NCBI GenBank assembly: GCA_963920635.1 | Contig: OY987303.1 | Coordinates: forward strand, 43,213,223-43,277,222 | DNA length: 64,000 bases | Source of the DNA: Pseudeuparius sepicola | Lineage: Eukaryota > Arthropoda > Insecta > Coleoptera > Anthribidae | Direction of reading: 5' to 3' | Shown here: one piece after another, positions 41,996-52,584 of the stretch | Layout of the letters: each line of letters starts with the position of its first letter | Numbering within the stretch: position 1 is the first letter of the stretch | The notes under the pieces: model-generated | Told to the model about the DNA's origin: nothing | Databases searched by the model: none | Seen by the model: the letters and a program-made list of their open reading frames with translations, nothing else | Translations under genes and position numbers: made by a program

Positions 41996-43428
41996 ACGGC
42001 CCTCGTAAAATAAACTGGACCGCCATTGGGCCCTAGTCCCTCCACCAATTTTTAGCCATCCAGCAGAGGGCGTTGGCGCCCGTCTGAATAGCCGCCATAT
42101 TGTGTGCATTCTAGGGGATTTAGAGTGCATTCTAGGGGAAAAGCGAAATTTGTGGTGGCAACACAAAATGACATTTGACAACGGCCAAACACGGCCCTCG
42201 TACATTTGACATTTCACAGCCAATGACGCGCGCGCACAATATGGCCGATCTTTCGGTGGGACATTTATATGTATGTAGGTGGGACAAATATGATTGTATT
42301 GGAAGAGCAGTCCATCTTAGGGCCGTGGTTTATATAGACAAACACAATTTTAGTTTAAACCCGGCTGGGTTTTCTGACCGTAAGTACAGTCACGTCAACT
42401 AATCTAAAAATAAGGAATACTAATTATATTCATTTTGTTACTTAGTGTAAAATCAGTTGAAATATCTTAAAATTATATTTGACGTGGTAACTAAATAAAA
42501 TACTTTTATTTAGTACTGAATAGAATCAGATGACAGATAAGTTAAACAAATAGTTTTTTGGACAGTGTTTTTAAGTTAGGTAATTAAAACTGATAAAAAT
42601 TTGAAAAATGCGCATGCGTCAAAATGTTTACACTGAATGCCCCAGCAACAGATCGTCGAACGCAATGGTGTTAACGCCAAGTGCAAAATAAAACGTTATC
42701 GTATACGAATAGTGCGCACCGGGCAGTTATGAGCATATTCGAATTATCTAAGTTACGATTACGTTCAGAAGTGATGATTTAAAGTATTATTTTGAAAAAA
42801 ATATTCTCTTTTATTTGATCCCAGAACGAAGTAAAGCTTCTGGCGCTCAATACAAATTCTTTGGGCGCCATTTTTGTTACACGACATCTACAAATACTTT
42901 ATGTTTTTCGGTAATCCTCTCTGTCCAAACCCCATGAGCCACCTAGTAACAATTCACGAATGTCCGTAGAAAATTTTCGATTAAAACCGCACTTTCAAAT
43001 GAAGCAAACGATGACTAAAAACCAGTGTTGTTCACCTTACGGATTTATCAGTATTTCTACGGATTTTTATTAAGTACAAAATACGATTTTCCGATATGGG
43101 CCATGAGTATACAGATTTTTTGGAAGTCACGGAAACGCGACTATAAGCCTCAACGGAACACACATCAAGGATCGGGGCTAGAATATTAGAATTGATAAAC
43201 TTATTCTAGGTTTGTTTGTATGTGAGGTAACTGTTGTTTTGAGATTCTGATCACCTAATATTGTTTGAGGGTGATCTATTCTGTCGTTCTGTGGTGGCAT
43301 GTGTGTGGTTACATTTTTTATGTTTTGTGGGTCAGGAACGAGTAACTCCTAGTTTATGTTTTGTGACTCACATTACATAACCATCACAAAACAGATAAGA
43401 TCACGGCCCTCATAAATACGAGGGCCGT
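41996..43428. mobile_element. Unclassified DNA element with ACGGCCCTCGTA ends and subterminal copies
   Basis: ACGGCCCTCGTA begins at 41996, and its inverse TACGAGGGCCGT ends at 43428. Extra copies lie at 42191-42202 and, inverted against the right end, at 43403-43414 (ACGGCCCTCATA), so the right end forms a hairpin. GC-rich ends contrast with an AT-rich interior. No transposase was recognised and no target duplication is clear. Confidence 0.5.
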
Positions 43429-45116
43429 TGCACGATACACTAAAGTTAGTGGGCCGTTAATAAGATGCACATTTTCCATATTATGATTTTCACACCATTT
43501 TTACGTAACTGTAACAAACTGTAACTTCTGTTTTGCAAATTGCGCAACTCGTTTACTTTATTTACGTTTTCCTCGATTACATACCTAAATTAGATACCGG
43601 CCAGGCTCTTAAAACCGAACTACCGAAATACTCAGACTCAATTATTATAATCTATAATGGCAACGAAAACATGGAGGTAAGTAATTTTCCTCATCCGATT
43701 AAGAATACGACACACTTACGGATTTCTACGGATTTTTTAGCGCATGCGTACAGATTTGGAATTCTAAAAGGTTAAAAACACTGCTAAAAACTAAAAAAAT
43801 AACCTAATACCATTGCCAAATGTCATGCAGTTGTACTTGTCTTATGAGCCAGCTTGGCTAAAAAATGGTAATATCAACATATTATTATTATTATTGAACA
43901 GAATGTAAAAAAGAAGGCCAACTTATTAACCTTAGGTTCTTGACATAAAAATATGGCGATTTAAATACACTTACCTAGATGTAAAAATGCTTCTCTTATA
44001 AAATACAAGGGGTTACCGTTGATACATGACTTTGTTACTCCCATGCAAAAACAGAGGCAACACTATGAACTGACCAGTTGCGCATGCATATGCCCTGGTA
44101 ACGCTAGATGCAGACAATATTATTGCCCATGTCTCACCCACTACACCCTTTAATTTACCGGGGTGTACCTAGTAGGCGTCAGGCGAACACCCAGACGATT
44201 TGCCCAACAGTATCTGAACGGCTTTGGGTTCACCTGAGGTTCCTGAACGCACTTAAACAGTTCCACAACCTGTCACACAAAATATATAGGTTAGACATGT
44301 CATAACTAACCTTTATATTTTGTGGTCATATCAAAACAAGGGGAATAATAATATAAATAATGTAAAAATTTCCCAAGATAAACCAAACGTTATGTACAAC
44401 ACTATTTACAAGATGCCTTCGCAGGCATTCTTCAGGTTCCCTTCGCGGACTTTGGCCTACACAATTACTTCTGCTCCCGCGCGAATCAACACAATGTCAT
44501 ACGCCATACCATGCCATATTGCAGGTTAGAAATCGTTTAGAAAGGTAGGTACGCTATTTCTACTTTTGCAATAGTGTTTATACCTGAAGGTATATAAATT
44601 TTCGTAAATAGCTTAAATACAATGTTTTCATTATTTTAAGCACCAACGCAGATCGTTCCAGTAATAAATAAATGATAGTCCAGAACGTTGATATATTCAT
44701 AAAGAATTAGTTATGTTGTTACGTAAGCAATTTGATCAGATTTATTAAATTTTTGAGAACGTAGATTGTCCGGAAGTGACTTCACAAATGATCAAATTTA
44801 ATAATGTATTGGGAAAAATTAACATTGTAGACTAGGCGACAGCCCTTATTTCTGAAAAAGCTATAGTAAGAAATTCTAGAAAAATTAAAGTTCATGGGAA
44901 AATAAACAAAAAACCAAAAAGCGGAAACAGCCTAATTGAAAGTACCTACCGCTAAGTTGCATTAAGCCTAGTAAGTAAATAAAGTAAATTTATTTTTATA
45001 TTATCGTCGTTCCACTGATCCATCTGAGTATATTATTGTGTTATCTAGATATTTTTTCGTATTTTGTTTAACATCTATGTTGGAAGATGATCTCCCTTTC
45101 TGCTTTTCATATAGAG
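43429..45116. other. No gene recognised
   Basis: TTACGGATTTCTACGGATTTTTTAGCGCATGCG near 43718-43747 echoes TTACGGATTTATCAGTATTTCTACGGATTTTT near 43038-43069. A hairpin lies at 44276-44324. The 65-codon stretch at 44108-44305 shows no domain. Confidence 0.4.
44276..44324. repeat. 19-bp hairpin with one mismatch
   Basis: CACAAAATATATAGGTTAG, an 11-base loop, CTAACCTTTATATTTTGTG. The length is short for a pre-miRNA. It may be a minimal fold-back element. Confidence 0.5.
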
Positions 45117-45311
45117 AATTATAAGATTAACTGACTTACCTGAAGTTTAATCTTAATTATTCGAGTTGCATCGTTCCATATGATAACACTTCGTAGTAGT
45201 TCATCAGGTTCCTAGTTTTTCGGCACACCGTATATTTATTACTGGAAAAAAGGATTGATTTTTTGCTGCCGCGCGCACCGCTCGCCCGGTGTGTCATCTC
45301 GTCACTTTTAT
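45117..45311 (-). repeat. Left terminus and inverted terminal repeat of DIRS-A
   Basis: The outer 48 bases (AATTATAAGATTAACTGACT onward) are unique to this end. Bases 45165-45311 are the inverse of 50167-50313. The repeat includes a GC-rich patch (GCCGCGCGCACCGCTCGCCC). Confidence 0.9.
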
Positions 45312-45392
45312 GAAGGTGAGTCTGGCGAAGAGTGGTATCTGAAGAACAGAGCGTTTCTGGGAGTCTCTAGAACATTGGGTTAGGGAGGGTTT

Positions 45393-45503
45393 TGTTATCA
45401 TATGGAACGATGCAACTCGAATAATTAAGATTAAACTTCAGGTAAGTCAGTTAATCTTATAATTATTCTTCGTTGCATCGTTCCATATGATAACACTTCG
45501 TAG
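45393..45503 (-). other. Internal complementary region of DIRS-A
   Basis: Bases 45393-45464 are the exact reverse complement of the left end 45117-45188. Bases 45462-45503 equal the reverse complement of the right end (50282-50323). The two parts overlap by three bases (ATT). In DIRS elements this region guides closure of the circular DNA intermediate. Confidence 0.88.
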
Positions 45504-45856
45504 ATGTTCAAAGTATTTGGACGCTCTGGGCTGCAAGTAAACTTATTAAGCATAACTTCGTGGACAATTGTTATAATAAGAGTTATTAATTATTATTATT
45601 ATTTTTATTTTATTTTATTTTTTTATTAATACGAGAATTATAATATAATATATGTATATAATAACATTAGTATAAACTATCAATAGTATATAATATAATT
45701 ATTTACTTTATTTACTTACATATGAATGTAAATAGTCTTTATATATGTAGTATAGTCTCTATAATTAATTAATTTATATAATATATATAACAATTTATGT
45801 GCTGTATGGAGCAGCTGGTGAATCAATCTAGTTTGGGTATTTTTTTTTTTTTTTTT
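45504..45856. other. AT-rich 3' untranslated region of DIRS-A
   Basis: Low-complexity A/T sequence (TTATTTATTTT, TATATAATATA) and a T run at 45840-45859 between the internal complementary region and the recombinase stop. Confidence 0.55.
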
Positions 45857-46771
45857 TTATGTTTTGTCGTTGAGGTTTACAATAGTTTTAACGAATTCGG
45901 TTTGATTGGTTGTAAGAGGTCGGTTATAGAACGTGTTAAATGTTGTCGAAGCTTGCGTCCACCCGGCAGCATTTTTAATCTGGTCTATACTTAAGCCTGC
46001 CCGATACGCTGCTGATGTGGACGCATGTCTTGTACTGTGGCTCGAAAACATCTCCGTATTAATCCCAGCTAATGTTAGCGTCGTTTTTATCCATCGACTT
46101 ATTGTTTGTGACGTGGCTTTTCGATGTGGTTTTTTGACTGTTACAATTAAATGGTCACCTTGTCGTAGTGGTTGTGTTTTTTCTATATAGTATCTTAAGG
46201 TGGTATTCATGCAGAGCCCTGTTTTCTCGTTAAAATAGGGAAATATGAATATTGGTTGTAATTTGTTAGGTCCAGAAGTTTTAATTTTTTCTGATATTTT
46301 GATTGATATGTTTTCATCTGATATTGTTATGTTTTGTAATAATATGTTTGTAATGGTCTGGACTCTATGTCCCGTTGTAAGAACTAGCAAGGTTGCTAGT
46401 TTTCTAGAGAGATCTTGTAGGGATAGTGTCGATAGAGGGTACATTTTTTCGAGATACGTTAGTACTGGGCTTGGGTCCCAGGTTGAATTATATTTAGGGG
46501 AAGATGGGTTTAAATTATATATACCCTTTAAGAGTCTCTTTAAGGTCCGCTCTTGGTTTTCATTGAACGAGAATATTAAAGCTAGGGCTGATCTGTTGGT
46601 GTTTACCGTGGAATGGGACAATTTTTCGTTAGATAAACTAGAAAGGTAGTTTAGAATAGTGTTAAAATTAAATGAACAAGGATCTGCATTTTGGTCTTTA
46701 CAATATGACCACCACTTTTTGTAACAGACATTATACTGTTTTAAAGTATTTGGTGCTAGTGACGCTAACAT
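45857..46771 (-). CDS. Tyrosine recombinase of DIRS-A
   Basis: 304 codons from the ATG at 46771. The same frame is open further upstream (RKGIPEEIIPIM), overlapping the end of the RT frame, so the true start could be earlier. An N-terminal SAM-like domain (NTLKQYNVCYKKWWSYC) precedes the catalytic domain, which shows the R-H-R-Y set: first R in TTGHRVQTI, HxxR in SSHSTRHAST, and the candidate nucleophile tyrosine in FNTFYNR, with GW in KNAAGWT. The enzyme would integrate circular element DNA by strand exchange without target duplication. Confidence 0.92.
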   Translation of the reverse strand: MLASLAPNTLKQYNVCYKKWWSYCKDQNADPCSFNFNTILNYLSSLSNEKLSHSTVNTNRSALALIFSFNENQERTLKRLLKGIYNLNPSSPKYNSTWDPSPVLTYLEKMYPLSTLSLQDLSRKLATLLVLTTGHRVQTITNILLQNITISDENISIKISEKIKTSGPNKLQPIFIFPYFNEKTGLCMNTTLRYYIEKTQPLRQGDHLIVTVKKPHRKATSQTISRWIKTTLTLAGINTEMFSSHSTRHASTSAAYRAGLSIDQIKNAAGWTQASTTFNTFYNRPLTTNQTEFVKTIVNLNDKT

Positions 46772-46803
46772 TATTGGTATTATTTCTTCTGGAATACCTT
46801 TCC

Positions 46804-48680
46804 TTAGATAAGATTCCCTGATAATTTGCTCACAGCCAGGGAAAGCGTGTTGTTCAATGGATGTGGTTTCCTGAAAGGGGATAATAGTAGCTGATCACTT
46901 GGTTCTAGGATCAGAGGCTCCACTACAGAGAGCTTTATGAATAGCGGAAACCACGGCTGTGATTTCCAGTTTGGTACTACCAGGATTCCAGTAGCATTAT
47001 CCGCCGCAATTTTTTGTAAAACTCTATTTATGAGAGAGAATGGTGGGAATGCATAGAACCAGAGGTCCGTCCATGATACTGTGAAGGCATCGACGCATAA
47101 TGCACCTGGATCTGGACCCCAAGATATGTAATTTTTACACTTGGTATTTTTAAACGTTGCAAATAGGTCTATTTCCGGAGAACCAAATTTTGACTTAATT
47201 AATTTAAAGGCTGTATTTGAAAGTTCATATTCTGTGCCTATGGATTTCCACCTAGAAGCAGTATCTGCATTTGAGTTTTGACTGGAGCTAATATAAGAGG
47301 CAAGGATAAATATGTTATGTTGTTCGGCCCATTGCCATATTTGTCTAGTGATATTGTTTAGATTATCGAACTTCACGCTTCCCATTCTGTTTATACAAGC
47401 TATAGCTGTGATGCTATCGAGCCTTAGTAAAATATTAATATTTCTTAAATTTTTTAAGTAACTTTTCAGAGCGAAAAGTGCACCTAAAAGTTCCAGTTCG
47501 TTTATGTGTTTTGTTTTCTCTCGTTCTTTCCAGAAACCGTGAGTACTCACGCCATTACAGTAAGCTCCCCAACCTGTAAGTGAGGCATCAGCGAAAATTG
47601 TTTGTTTATAATTTTTTGATGCTAGTTCCTGTTTGGCAGATGGGATATTTTTTATCCACCACTGTATGTCCTGCAGTAAATAAGATGGGATCTTCATTTC
47701 GTTGTTGTAGTTTTGATTATTGTTTTTTAGCGCAATGAATTTTGCTTTTTCGAATTTTTTTGTATATACCCACCCATATTTTACTGCAGGGCACGCAGCA
47801 ACCAGTTTTCCCAATATACTAGCAAAGGTTTTAATTCTACATTTTTTTTGCTTTATAAGGTAATACAGCGATTCTAAGATGTTTTTCTTTTTTTCGTCCG
47901 GTAAGGTGATATGCATTTCTATGCTGTCTAGTGTAAAACCTAGAAAGTGGATTGTTTTCGACGGTTTAAGTTTACTTTTATCCGTATTTATGATAAACCC
48001 CAGGCTAGTAAGTAATTGTACAGCCCGAGCTATGTATTTTTTACATGTTTGCTCTGATTTTTCTATTATTAGTAAATCATCTAAATAGGCTATACAAGTT
48101 ATACCTTCGGCGCGGAGTTTTGAGAGAACAGGTTTCAGTATTTTTGTAAATATGAAGGGAGCTATATTCAGACCGAACGGAAGGCAATTGAAACAGAAAT
48201 ATTTATTTTCGAATTGGAATTTCAGGTATTTCCTATATTTCCTGCTAATCGGTAATAAGAAATAAGCATCTTTCAGATCTATGCTACCAAAAGAGAATTT
48301 TTTATGAGTTAGTTTTATTACCGACCTCATATCCTCAAGTTTAAAGTGAGGTGGGTTTATATTTTTGTTCAGATTTTTCAAATTTAAAATAAATCTGAAT
48401 TTTCCATCGGGTTTTTTATTCAGAAAATATGGCGATAGAAAATCATTTTTATTATATCCACAAGACGATATAGCTCCCTTATCTAATAAGTCTGATATTG
48501 CTTTTTTGTAATTATTTAGTTCGTTTAGAGGAATTTTAATAGTTGGTTTACAATTTTGGTAGGGTTTTTTTACAAAGGGAAGTTTTATTCCTTGTACCCA
48601 CGACAGAACCACCTGGTTCTTCGTAATATTTTGCCATTGGTCAAGGTGAAATTTTAATGTCCCTGCATATTTTTTGTTTT
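46804..48680 (-). CDS. Reverse transcriptase-RNase H of DIRS-A
   Basis: The open frame continues upstream of 48612 in the -1 frame across the end of gag (blocks LEVKNKKYAGTLKF and DQWQNITKNQVV), so translation may enter by frameshift or from a start hidden in the overlap. The exact start is unknown. RT motifs: KKPDGKFRFILNLKNLN, GSIDLKDAYFLLPI, CLPFGLNIAPFIF, CIAYLDDLLII (YLDD). RNase H: QTIFADASLTGWGAYC, NELELLGALFAL, LRLDSITAIACINR, SNADTASR. The DIRS-typical C-terminal block IDLFATFKN and VDAFTVSWTD follows. No separate methyltransferase domain is visible. The stop at 46804 overlaps the recombinase frame. Confidence 0.92.
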
Positions 48681-48686
48681 TTACCT

Positions 48687-50089
48687 CTAATACTGGTGTT
48701 TGCGCCTCTTCTGCTGGTACTCTTTCTGGCCCTGGTAGGTGTATTGTTTTCTCGATGGGGCTGCTCTGATTCGTTGTACTGTCTGCCCCCCTTCCTCTTT
48801 TTTCTTGGCGTTTGGCAGTTGGCGCCGGTCGTTTAAATAAAATGGCTTTGTTGTCACTTTTGAAGTTACTGCTTTTCCCACCATGGTAGAGGTTCTCTTC
48901 CGAGCTCGCATGTCTCCCGCAGCCTTTTTAAGGGCTTGGTTGGTTTTTATCTTTTCTTGGAGATTTTTCCCAAATAAGTATTCGTCCTGTTCTATGTCTT
49001 CTACAATTTTTTTACAATCATAATTCAGGGATGGTATTACACAATATCTTCTATGGGCTGATAGCGAACTGTGTATATTTGTTAATATCTGGCCCGCATC
49101 TGCCAATTTTTCCAGGTGATCCCTATTTGTGTCTGGATTATTAAGGACGTCAGTTAATGCTAACCCTATTGCGGTTAGAGCACTGCCTAACTCCTCTTGG
49201 CATCTTGCGAGATACTTATCTTGTCGCGTCTGACTTACTGTTAAGCATGCTTCGAGCTCTTCATTTAATTTCGGGGCACCGAGGGCTTCGCAATTTTTTG
49301 CCACAGGATATTTGTTTAATATATCCTTTTTGGCCTCTTTCTCAAGTCCTTTTCGGAGGAGTGGGGACCACCTGACGACAATTTCTTCATGAAGGTTCTT
49401 AAGGTTGTCGGGTTGCTTGTTGGGATCAGCTCCTAGAACGTTAAATACCTCGTTTTCCTGTCTTGATTCCGGTTGTTCTAGATTCGGAAGCGGTCGAGGT
49501 TCTGACTCAGGCCCTCCTACCTCCTCTTGATCGCCACCGACCTGGCCACGATCGGTCTCTTCCGGAGAACGCGCGAGCCTTCGACGACTGGGCCCTGCTT
49601 CCCTTAAATCGGCTTCCTCATCATCGGAAGAAGCTGCTAGAAAGGCGAAAGTAGATATTATTGACTTATTTTATCTAAAGAACACATATAATATGGCTCT
49701 TTTGTTTTATTATTTGTCACGGGCAAGCGTGAGTAAGTATATGATTATGTAACACATGTTACTTAATATTACCTACTAGGCATATCACAAGATAGCCTGA
49801 ATACCATTTGGGTAAACTGCTATTTTTCCATCTATAAGTAGGGTATAACACGTGTAGGCACACATGTGCCTCACGATTTTTTACCCTGGGGCAGAGTCAC
49901 ATGACCTCCCTGATTGTGTATGTCATACCATATACTAGAATATCCGTACATACCTTCTGACCTTGCGGGGAATAATTCACGCTCCAATTTTGCCACTTTG
50001 CGTTGTAACCGCACAAATTCCTTCCTTCTCTTCCTCAGACGTCTTGCTGAACTGTCGCTCGATGTAGTAGAACTGCTCCCACTCGACAT
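48687..50089 (-). CDS. Gag-like protein of DIRS-A, two exons
   Basis: Exon 1 is 50089-49954, from MSSGSSSTTSS through a basic coiled-coil stretch (LRKRRKEFVRLQRKVAKLER) to TCAGAAG/GTATGT. Exon 2 starts at 49636 after CTAG and runs to 48687. Joining keeps frame (one base plus two) and avoids stops on both sides. Exon 2 opens acidic (ASSDDEEADLREAG), then the DIRS Gag core (VRWSPLLRKGLEKEAK, KYPVAKNCEALGAPKLNEEL) and a basic tail (KRRKHQY). Total about 360 residues. No ATG begins exon 2, which favours the splice. The 317-base intron is inferred from splice sites only. Confidence 0.75.
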
Positions 50090-50166
50090 TTTTCGATTTT
50101 TCGTCCCGAATTTAATATTTTTCGTGGATTGTCGGGACGCGGGTACCGATTCGGCTAGGCACACCG

Positions 50167-50323
50167 ATAAAAGTGACGAGATGACACACCGGGCGAGCGG
50201 TGCGCGCGGCAGCAAAAAATCAATCCTTTTTTCCAGTAATAAATATACGGTGTGCCGAAAAACTAGGAACCTGATGAACTACTACGAAGTGTTATCATAT
50301 GGAACGATGCAACGAAGAATAAT
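50167..50323 (-). repeat. Right terminus and inverted terminal repeat of DIRS-A
   Basis: The inverse of 45165-45311 over 147 bases, plus ten outer bases (GAAGAATAAT) unique to this end and copied in the internal complementary region. It is the 5' end of the element and would hold its promoter. Confidence 0.9.
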
Positions 50324-51317
50324 CTCGATATTTTGAGTTTCCAGGCAAAACTTCTCGAACCGTTTAACCATTTATGTCTTATGAGTATCATAAATTAAGT
50401 TTTTCAACGAATAATTTCTTAATAATCTATTAAAATATTAAACATACAAGAAAAAAGTTCATACAAACATGGGACAGAAAAGGCTTTGTTTCCACGATAC
50501 AGGGTATTCCAGTTTTCAAAAAATTTCGTCAATTTCTTTTATCTTCCAAATCTTCACCGTTATAGCTATTCAAACCATTTATTCGGTATATTTTAAGTAT
50601 ACGAAAGTGAATTTTCACTCGCACATCTTTAGATGTTTCGAAAGAAGCAAAAAAAACATTTTCAGGAATTTTAACTTCAAGGGGCGTCTGGAATAAAAAT
50701 TCAAATTCATGTCGACAAAAAATAGCAAAATCTAGTTTTTCGGCCAAAAAGTGACAGATACGACAAAATTTAAAGAGACTTTTTGCCAGAAATTGAATGG
50801 TCTAACCAAAACTCTATCAAGTTTTTTGGGAGCCATAGTAGTTTATTATTTAATTAATAGTTACTGTACTCCAATAAATCCGCCATTGGTTGCTTGAAGG
50901 GATTGATATTTTCACCAAATGTAGCAACCTGTAAGATAGTATCGTGTACCAAATTTCGTTTAAATGGCTACAACAGAAAAGTTCTATGACCCGGTTAAGT
51001 TTGTCACCAACACAGTACAAAATTTCTGTCCAACGGTTATTTTGTTAAGTTTTCACTTGGTGGAGTGGACTATAGGCTTAGTGAGTGAAAATGAAAAATC
51101 AATTTTGACCAACTTTAGTAATCTAAAGTAATCAGGTCATAGTGAAAGTTCCTTCTAAATGGAGTAAATTCTTGATTAATATTTTACATAAAATATGTTG
51201 CCGCTCCACGCTTTCAACACCTAAAGGCAAGATCCGGCAACGCCAGGATGGCCGCCCCGCCGCACGGCACCAGCCAGCGGACGCGGCTGTGAAATTTTTT
51301 TCTTTGTTTCTTATTAA
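50324..51317. other. No gene recognised
   Basis: No domain or repeat supported. A GC-rich patch at about 51200-51290 (GGCCGCCCCGCCGCACGGC) stands out from AT-rich surroundings. Confidence 0.4.
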
Positions 51318-51763
51318 GCGATTTTCTCGCTTATTTTAGGCCGCACAGAAAACACGTAAGAAAACAAAATATGGCAATTTTGGTCAGCGAGACGACTTTA
51401 AAAAAGGAATGGGCCTCCATGCCCAACTTTTCGCGGTGTACTAAAAAAACTTTAAACCGACCAAAATTTTCATGGTCTCAAGAGAGCCGAAGACCCTGTG
51501 TAATTTGCTGAAACTATCTGACTACGTGGATGGATAAAGCTTCTCAGTGCCATCAATTTTCAATATAAAAGTTTTCCTCTGTCTCTTAAAATAAACATTC
51601 CACGGCTATTAATAGTTTTGCTCAATTTGAGTTTTTTTTAATATTGCGCGACAAGTTGGCCATGGATGCCGATTTCTTTTGCAGCACCACTTAGCTGTCC
51701 AAAATTGCAACATTTTTGTTTTTTACGCTTTTTTGTAGGGCGCAAAATAAGCGAGAAAATCGC
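51318..51763. mobile_element. Inverted-repeat element (MITE), about 446 bp
   Basis: The left end GCGATTTTCTCGCTTATTTT and the inverse right end AAAATAAGCGAGAAAATCGC match exactly over 20 bases, then imperfectly for about 45 more (ending in GGCAATTTTGG and its inverse-matching CCAAAATTGCAAC). No target duplication seen. Confidence 0.6.
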
Positions 51764-51789
51764 GGTGGTATACCTAAAAAAATCATCCT

Positions 51790-52195
51790 GTATAGAGTCT
51801 CGTATAAGATTAAAACCTTACATACAAGACAAACTCGAAAGTAATGACGTAAACACGAGTAATATCTGATTACAGTCATTATGCACACTACGGCCTCCAT
51901 AACCTCATCCAATGGGTAAAATCTTGGGGAGGCATTTATAGAGTCTCGTATAAGTAATGGTAATACATTACATACAAGACAAACTCGAAAGTAATGCCGT
52001 AAACACGAGTAATATCTGATTACATTCATTATGCACACCACAGCCTCCATAACCTCATCCAATGAGTAAAATCGTGGTGAGGCATATAATATATAGAGTT
52101 TCGTATAAGTAAGGGTAATACCTTACATACAAGACAAACTCGAAAGTAATGACGTAAACATGAGTAATATCTGATTACAGTAATTATGCATATTC
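51790..52195. repeat. Tandem repeat, about 150-bp unit, three copies
   Basis: Units start TATAGAGTCTCGTATAAG at 51791 and 51937 and TATAGAGTTTCGTATAAG at 52092, with shared CATACAAGACAAACTCGAAA and ACACGAGTAATATCTGATTAC. The array ends just before the decayed DIRS-B gag exon and could be part of that element's 5' region. Confidence 0.78.
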
Positions 52196-52242
52196 AAAAC
52201 CATAGTAGGCTAATGACTAACGTCTATTTCTATCCCCACAGG

Positions 52243-52525
52243 CGATAGTGCCTCAGACGGCTCCTAACGAGCCGCAAGCGCATCTGATTTGGAGGAATCT
52301 CACCCGTCAATACTACCCCAAACAGAAGCGCCCCCATACCCACAATCCAGATGATTCTATTGAAGACATTCTAGGGTCCAACCAATTAAACAAAAATGTG
52401 GAAGGGCCAGCTCTCGCCCCAGTCCTGGCCTCCCGCTGGGATTCTGTCCTCGGGAATTGACAAAGAGTCGACGAAAAAACTGATCGAGCAGTACAACGTA
52501 ACCACAAAACTTACAAAACGATTTT
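52243..52525 (+). pseudogene. Gag remnant of DIRS-B
   Basis: An acceptor-like TATCCCCACAG precedes 52243, the same position as the intron acceptor of DIRS-A gag. Then DILGSNQLNKNVEG, LAPVLASRWDSVL and, after a frame change, DKESTKKLIEQYNV follow the DIRS-A order VFNVLGADPNKQP, VVRWSPLLRKGLEKE. The remnant jumps directly toward RNase H, so the gag end and RT are deleted. Confidence 0.6.
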
Positions 52526-52584
52526 TTATGGTGGTCACTTAATCTCCCAAATAGTAAAATGACCCTGAAGGAAAGGCCTTAATC

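Larger units (their letters stand above)
45117..50323 (-). mobile_element. DIRS-type tyrosine-recombinase retrotransposon A, apparently complete (5.2 kb)
   Basis: On the minus strand the order is right terminus, Gag (spliced), RT-RNase H, tyrosine recombinase, internal complementary region, left terminus. The inverted termini (147 bp, 45165-45311 and 50167-50313) are identical by eye. The internal complementary region joins complements of both outer ends. There is no target duplication, as expected for recombinase-based insertion. All three coding regions are open, so this copy could be recently active. Confidence 0.92.

Noticed and set aside
44276..44324. microRNA precursor
   Set aside because: The stem is only 19 bp. 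Typical insect precursors are longer, and there is no expression evidence.
46245..46649. 134-codon plus-strand stretch
   Set aside because: Antisense to the tyrosine recombinase, which has all catalytic residues.
50165..50330. Second hammerhead because of CTGATGA in the DIRS-A inverted repeat
   Set aside because: No GAAA with a pairing stem II follows, so the core is incomplete.
51790..52195. CRISPR-like array
   Set aside because: Three long near-identical units without unique spacers in eukaryotic DNA. It is a plain tandem repeat.
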